Below are positions 6,562 to 9,012 of a DNA stretch of 9,012 nt, in pieces. Position 1 is the first letter of the stretch. Every line of letters starts with the position of its first letter. Position numbers and translations under genes: made by a program. This DNA is from Desulfobacterales bacterium S5133MH16. GTDB taxonomy: Bacteria; Desulfobacterota; Desulfobacteria; Desulfobacterales; UBA11574. The stretch lies in contig MAXL01000351.1 of NCBI GenBank assembly GCA_001751005.1, forward strand, positions 1 through 9,012. Reading direction: 5' to 3'. Under the pieces are notes generated by a model, which made no database searches, was not told the origin of the DNA, and saw only the letters and a program-made list of their open reading frames with translations.

Positions 6562-7020
6562 TCAATCACTCTGAATCATCCCGGCCAACGCCTCTAAGGC
6601 CATACGGTACCCCTTAACCCCAAACCCTGCAATCTGGGCGGTTGCAACATCTGATATCATAGACGTTTGTCTGAACGATTTCCTTTTGTAAATATTGGAA
6701 ATGTGTATTTCGATGATAGGAATATCGAGTAAAAGAAGTGCGTCTCGGATAGCGATACTTGTGTGGGTATAGGCAGCAGGGTTTATAATAATTCCTTTTT
6801 GCAGAGATACGGCTTCCTGTATTTTATCAACAATGGCCCCTTCATGGTTGGATTGAAAGGTTTCCACGGCAAGGCCCAGTTTTTTTCCCAATTTTTCAAG
6901 GTCGGAATTAATTTCATCCAGTGTTGTATTGCCGTATATTTCGGGCTCTCTTTTCCCCAGCATATTCAGATTTGGGCCGTGGATGACCAGGATGGCACTT
7001 GTGTTTTTGCTCTGTTCCAT
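6562..7020 (-). CDS. aroQ: Type II 3-dehydroquinate dehydratase
   Basis: This 152-residue enzyme dehydrates 3-dehydroquinate to 3-dehydroshikimate in the shikimate pathway, as a cytosolic dodecamer in the family. Key elements are visible in order: HGPNLNMLGKREPEIYG (14-30) with the active-site R24 and catalytic Y29, FQSNHEG (55-61), INPAAYTHTSIAIRDA (79-94) with substrate-binding N80, and EIHISNI (104-110) with catalytic H106, followed by R117 in SFRQTS. Length is normal, with a few extra residues at the N-terminus. The ATG lies 4 bp after the rpe stop, so the two are very likely one transcript with coupled translation; a GCGGG in the end of rpe could serve as a weak ribosome site. The pairing with rpe looks like ordinary operon economy: erythrose 4-phosphate from the pentose phosphate cycle feeds the shikimate route. 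Confidence 0.96.
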   Translation of the reverse strand: MEQSKNTSAILVIHGPNLNMLGKREPEIYGNTTLDEINSDLEKLGKKLGLAVETFQSNHEGAIVDKIQEAVSLQKGIIINPAAYTHTSIAIRDALLLLDIPIIEIHISNIYKRKSFRQTSMISDVATAQIAGFGVKGYRMALEALAGMIQSD

Positions 7021-7024
7021 TATT

Positions 7025-7687
7025 TTACCCGCTGATTAACTCCCGGAATTTAGCTATGGTTTTTTTATAGTCCGGACTTTTGAAGATTGCCGACCCGGCA
7101 ACAAAAACATCAACCCCGGCATCCGAAATATTTTTAATGGTTTTTTCGTTTACCCCTCCGTCAATCTCGATAAGGGTCTCGAGCCCCCGGTCCCGGATCA
7201 TTTTGCGAAGGGCCCTGACCCTGTCTAAACTGTTGGGTATAAACTTTTGACCGCCGAATCCCGGATTAACGCTCATGATCATTATAAAGTCAACATCTTC
7301 CATTATCCACTCCAGTGAGGATAATGGGGTTGAGGGATTCAGCACAACACCGGCACGCCGGTCAAATTCCTTTATCATATGGATTGTCCGGTTCAAGTGA
7401 ACGCACGCTTCTACCTGAACGGAAATCAGATCCGCTCCTGCGTCTGAAAAATCTTTAATGTAGCGGTCCGGATTTTCAATCATCAGGTGGACGTCAACAG
7501 GAAGTGATGTCACCCGCCTGACAGCCTCAACCACTAAAGGACCTATGGTGATGTTCGGCACAAAATGGCCGTCCATAACGTCCACATGAATCCAGTCTGC
7601 TCCGGCCGCTTCAACCGATTTTATTTCATCTCCCAGTTTTGAAAAATCAGCAGACAGTATGGATGGTGCAATATATTTTATGGTCAT
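7025..7687 (-). CDS. rpe: Ribulose-phosphate 3-epimerase
   Basis: The 220-residue TIM-barrel enzyme interconverts ribulose 5-phosphate and xylulose 5-phosphate in the pentose phosphate cycle. The family pattern is complete: APSILSADF (7-15), HVDVMDGHFVPN (34-45) with metal ligands H34 and D36, VDVHLMI (64-70) with H67, SVNPGFGGQKF (139-149) for phosphate binding, IDGGV (175-179) with D176 as metal ligand and acid/base, and AGSAIF (197-202). Start and length are standard. The TAA at 7025-7027 is 4 bp from the aroQ ATG. Upstream is a 224-bp spacer dominated by a palindromic element, so whether rpe shares a transcript with the mutase gene is uncertain. No strong promoter or Shine-Dalgarno is visible right before the ATG. 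Confidence 0.97.
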   Translation of the reverse strand: MTIKYIAPSILSADFSKLGDEIKSVEAAGADWIHVDVMDGHFVPNITIGPLVVEAVRRVTSLPVDVHLMIENPDRYIKDFSDAGADLISVQVEACVHLNRTIHMIKEFDRRAGVVLNPSTPLSSLEWIMEDVDFIMIMSVNPGFGGQKFIPNSLDRVRALRKMIRDRGLETLIEIDGGVNEKTIKNISDAGVDVFVAGSAIFKSPDYKKTIAKFRELISG

Positions 7688-7711
7688 ATTTTTTTACTCA
7701 GATAAACTGGG

Positions 7712-7866
7712 AAAGTGACTAAAGTGAACTAAAGTTTGAAGTGCCTAAAGTTAAGGTGCCGCTCCCGCCTGCCATTGCAAGGCACGAGCGGGCAGGTCGC
7801 TCCATGTATTTATATAGATATTGGCAGGATTCCATAACTTTAGGCATTTTAGATCACTTCACACTT
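7712..7866. repeat. Long imperfect palindromic element with GC-rich core
   Basis: The outer arms are TGCCTAAAGTTA (7742-7753), perfectly complementary to 7835-7846, and, beyond a 7-nt offset, CTAAA (7729-7733) pairing with 7848-7852 and AAGTGA (7722-7727) with 7854-7859. A near-duplicate AAAGTGACT/AAAGTGAACT lies at 7712-7730. Inside is a GC-rich hairpin block in which CCTGCC (7768-7773) pairs with GGCAGG (7791-7796), with alternatives such as CCCGC/GCGGG and GTGCC/GGCAC. The element fills most of the spacer between the mutase and rpe and encodes nothing apparent. It resembles a dispersed palindromic or MITE-like unit, and could also act as a transcript-processing hairpin. Confidence 0.7.
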
Positions 7867-7911
7867 TTTTAAGTTGTAAAATTTCTTGTCACAAAAATAC
7901 AAGATCCAGAG

Positions 7912-9012
7912 TTAAGCTTCCAATATATTCAGAACTTTGTTTGCGGAATCGGCAACCACGGTTCCGGGACCGAATACGCCCTTGGCTCCGGCCTGGTACA
8001 GAAAATCATAATCCGCCGGGGGAATGACGCCTCCCACAACAACATTGATATCCTGGCCGCCTTTTTCTTTTAGAGCTTCAAGAAGTTGCGGAACCAGGGC
8101 CTTATGCCCGGCCGCCAGACTCGATACCCCCACAACATGCACATCGTTCTCCAAAGCCATCTGGGCGGCTTCTTCAGGTGTCTGGAACATGGGACCGATG
8201 TCCACGTCAAACCCCAGGTCTGCAAAGGCAGTTGCAATTACCTTAATCCCCCGGTCATGACCGTCCTGGCCCATTTTTGTCACCAGTATTCGCGGTCTTC
8301 GCCCGTGTTTTTCCTGAAATTCATCGGTTCTTTTGCGAACGGCTGCAAATATTTCGCTGTCAGCATACTCGTCCGCATATGCTCCGGATATACACTGGGT
8401 CGTGGCCACATAACGGTTGAAAACCTTTTCCATGGCGTCGGATATTTCTCCAACCGTGGCTCGTGCCCGCACTGCCGGAAGACAGGCTTCCAGCAGGTTT
8501 CCACCGGAATCGCAGGCGTTGATTATGGCTTCCAGAGTCTTCCGGACTTCATCATTGTCCCGTTTTGCTTTGATCTCTTTTAATCTTGCGATCTGCTCAT
8601 TACGAATAGCCTCTGAAACTTCAAGAAGACCTTCCAGGGGTTCCTCCTCAATCTGATACTTGTTGACACCCACAATGACGTCTTTGCCCTGATCAATGCG
8701 GGCCTGTTTCCTGGCAGCGGATTCTTCGATCCGCATCTTGGGCATCCCGGTTTCAATGGCTTTGGCCATTCCGCCAAGTTTTTCGATCTCATCCATGATC
8801 TTTCTGGCCTCTCTGATGATGCCGGCGGTCAGAGCCTCAACATAGTAAGATCCTCCTAAGGGATCAACCACATGGCAAACCTGGGATTCTTCCTGGACGA
8901 TAATTTGAGTGTTTCTGGCAATCCGGGAGGAAAGATCGGTGGGAAGACTTACCGCCTCATCAAAAGAGTTGGTATGCAAAGACTGAGTTCCGCCCAAAAC
9001 CGCAGACAGACA
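7912..9012 (-). CDS. scpA: Methylmalonyl-CoA mutase, C-terminal part with cobalamin-binding domain (5' end beyond window)
   Basis: The frame is open at the right edge and gives 366 residues ending in TAA at 7912-7914. It starts inside the substrate-binding barrel: AVLGGTQSLHTNSFDEA (about 4-20 of the visible part) is strongly conserved in the mutase large chain, followed by HVVDPLGGSYYVE (47-59). After a linker comes the B12 domain (about 240-366) with DGHDRG at 250-255, the DxHxxG motif whose H252 is the cobalt ligand, then SSLAAGH and VVGGVIPPADY. The enzyme isomerises (R)-methylmalonyl-CoA and succinyl-CoA. Barrel and B12 domain are on one chain, as in MutB/ScpA, not split as in archaeal-type enzymes. 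In sulfate reducers it serves propionate oxidation or succinate/propionyl-CoA interconversion. The apparent TTG start near 8997 is internal, since conserved sequence continues past it to the edge. Confidence 0.96.
   Translation of the reverse strand, partial: CLSAVLGGTQSLHTNSFDEAVSLPTDLSSRIARNTQIIVQEESQVCHVVDPLGGSYYVEALTAGIIREARKIMDEIEKLGGMAKAIETGMPKMRIEESAARKQARIDQGKDVIVGVNKYQIEEEPLEGLLEVSEAIRNEQIARLKEIKAKRDNDEVRKTLEAIINACDSGGNLLEACLPAVRARATVGEISDAMEKVFNRYVATTQCISGAYADEYADSEIFAAVRKRTDEFQEKHGRRPRILVTKMGQDGHDRGIKVIATAFADLGFDVDIGPMFQTPEEAAQMALENDVHVVGVSSLAAGHKALVPQLLEALKEKGGQDINVVVGGVIPPADYDFLYQAGAKGVFGPGTVVADSANKVLNILEA

Noticed and set aside
6546..6562. Small hairpin AGGTC / GACCT between the convergent stops of the membrane protein gene and aroQ
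   Set aside because: The stem is only 5 bp and lacks a T-tract on either strand; such structures are common by chance.
7885..7903. CTTGT / ACAAG stem after the mutase stop, considered as a terminator
   Set aside because: A 5-bp AT-rich stem with a 9-nt loop is too weak, and only a short, interrupted T-stretch follows on the minus strand.
8024..8656. Plus-strand open frames opposite the mutase cobalamin domain
   Set aside because: The minus-strand frame carries the complete B12-binding motif and conserved mutase sequence; the plus-strand frames have no recognisable features.

Overview
The window looks like a chromosomal segment of an anaerobic, probably sulfate-reducing, deltaproteobacterium (Desulfobacterales/Desulfobacterota type). 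This is an inference from three things: a PfaA/PfaD-type fatty acid or polyketide synthase locus, a single-chain B12-dependent methylmalonyl-CoA mutase, and intergenic clutter of short 7-8 bp tandem repeats and imperfect palindromes, which I associate from general familiarity with this group. No rRNA, tRNA, CRISPR array or transposase gene is visible.

Left half (1-5466): a lipid/polyketide synthase locus. A large minus-strand reading frame with no stop codon runs from a TTG at 2847 to the left edge. Its 949 visible codons encode a ketosynthase (Cys-His-His triad) and a malonyl-type acyltransferase (GHSFGE serine), the first two domains of a PfaA-like synthase. It leaves the window inside a 7-bp tandem repeat that is read in frame. 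A PfaD-family flavin enoyl reductase (3808-5466, minus) lies upstream of it. Between them, on the opposite strand, is a 202-residue protein with a MerR-like N-terminal helix-turn-helix (3239-3847). It is divergent from the synthase and overlaps the 3' end of pfaD tail to tail by 40 bp. The 391-bp divergent spacer (2848-3238) holds a promoter candidate for each direction, an imperfect inverted pair of 8-bp repeats, and a related TTGAAAA-containing dyad close to each start codon. This suggests that the small HTH protein could control both itself and the synthase.

Middle (5467-6512): a 290-bp AT-rich spacer with no convincing gene. It carries a possible near-leaderless promoter for pfaD at its left end. 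It is followed by a plus-strand gene for a 251-residue four-helix membrane protein that I do not recognise; it has a good ribosome binding site.

Right half (6562-9012): housekeeping metabolism, all on the minus strand. The C-terminal 366 residues of methylmalonyl-CoA mutase, including the cobalamin domain, enter from the right edge. Next comes a 224-bp spacer filled by a long palindromic element with a GC-rich core. Then come ribulose-phosphate 3-epimerase (rpe) and, after a 4-bp gap, type II 3-dehydroquinate dehydratase (aroQ), which is probably co-transcribed with rpe. These genes serve propionate/succinate interconversion, the pentose phosphate cycle and aromatic amino acid synthesis. They have no obvious tie to the synthase locus.

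The most noteworthy points are: the synthase locus split by an opposing putative regulator, with matching candidate operators at both divergent starts; the in-frame heptanucleotide repeat in the synthase, which could alter or end the protein by slippage; and the large palindrome before rpe.
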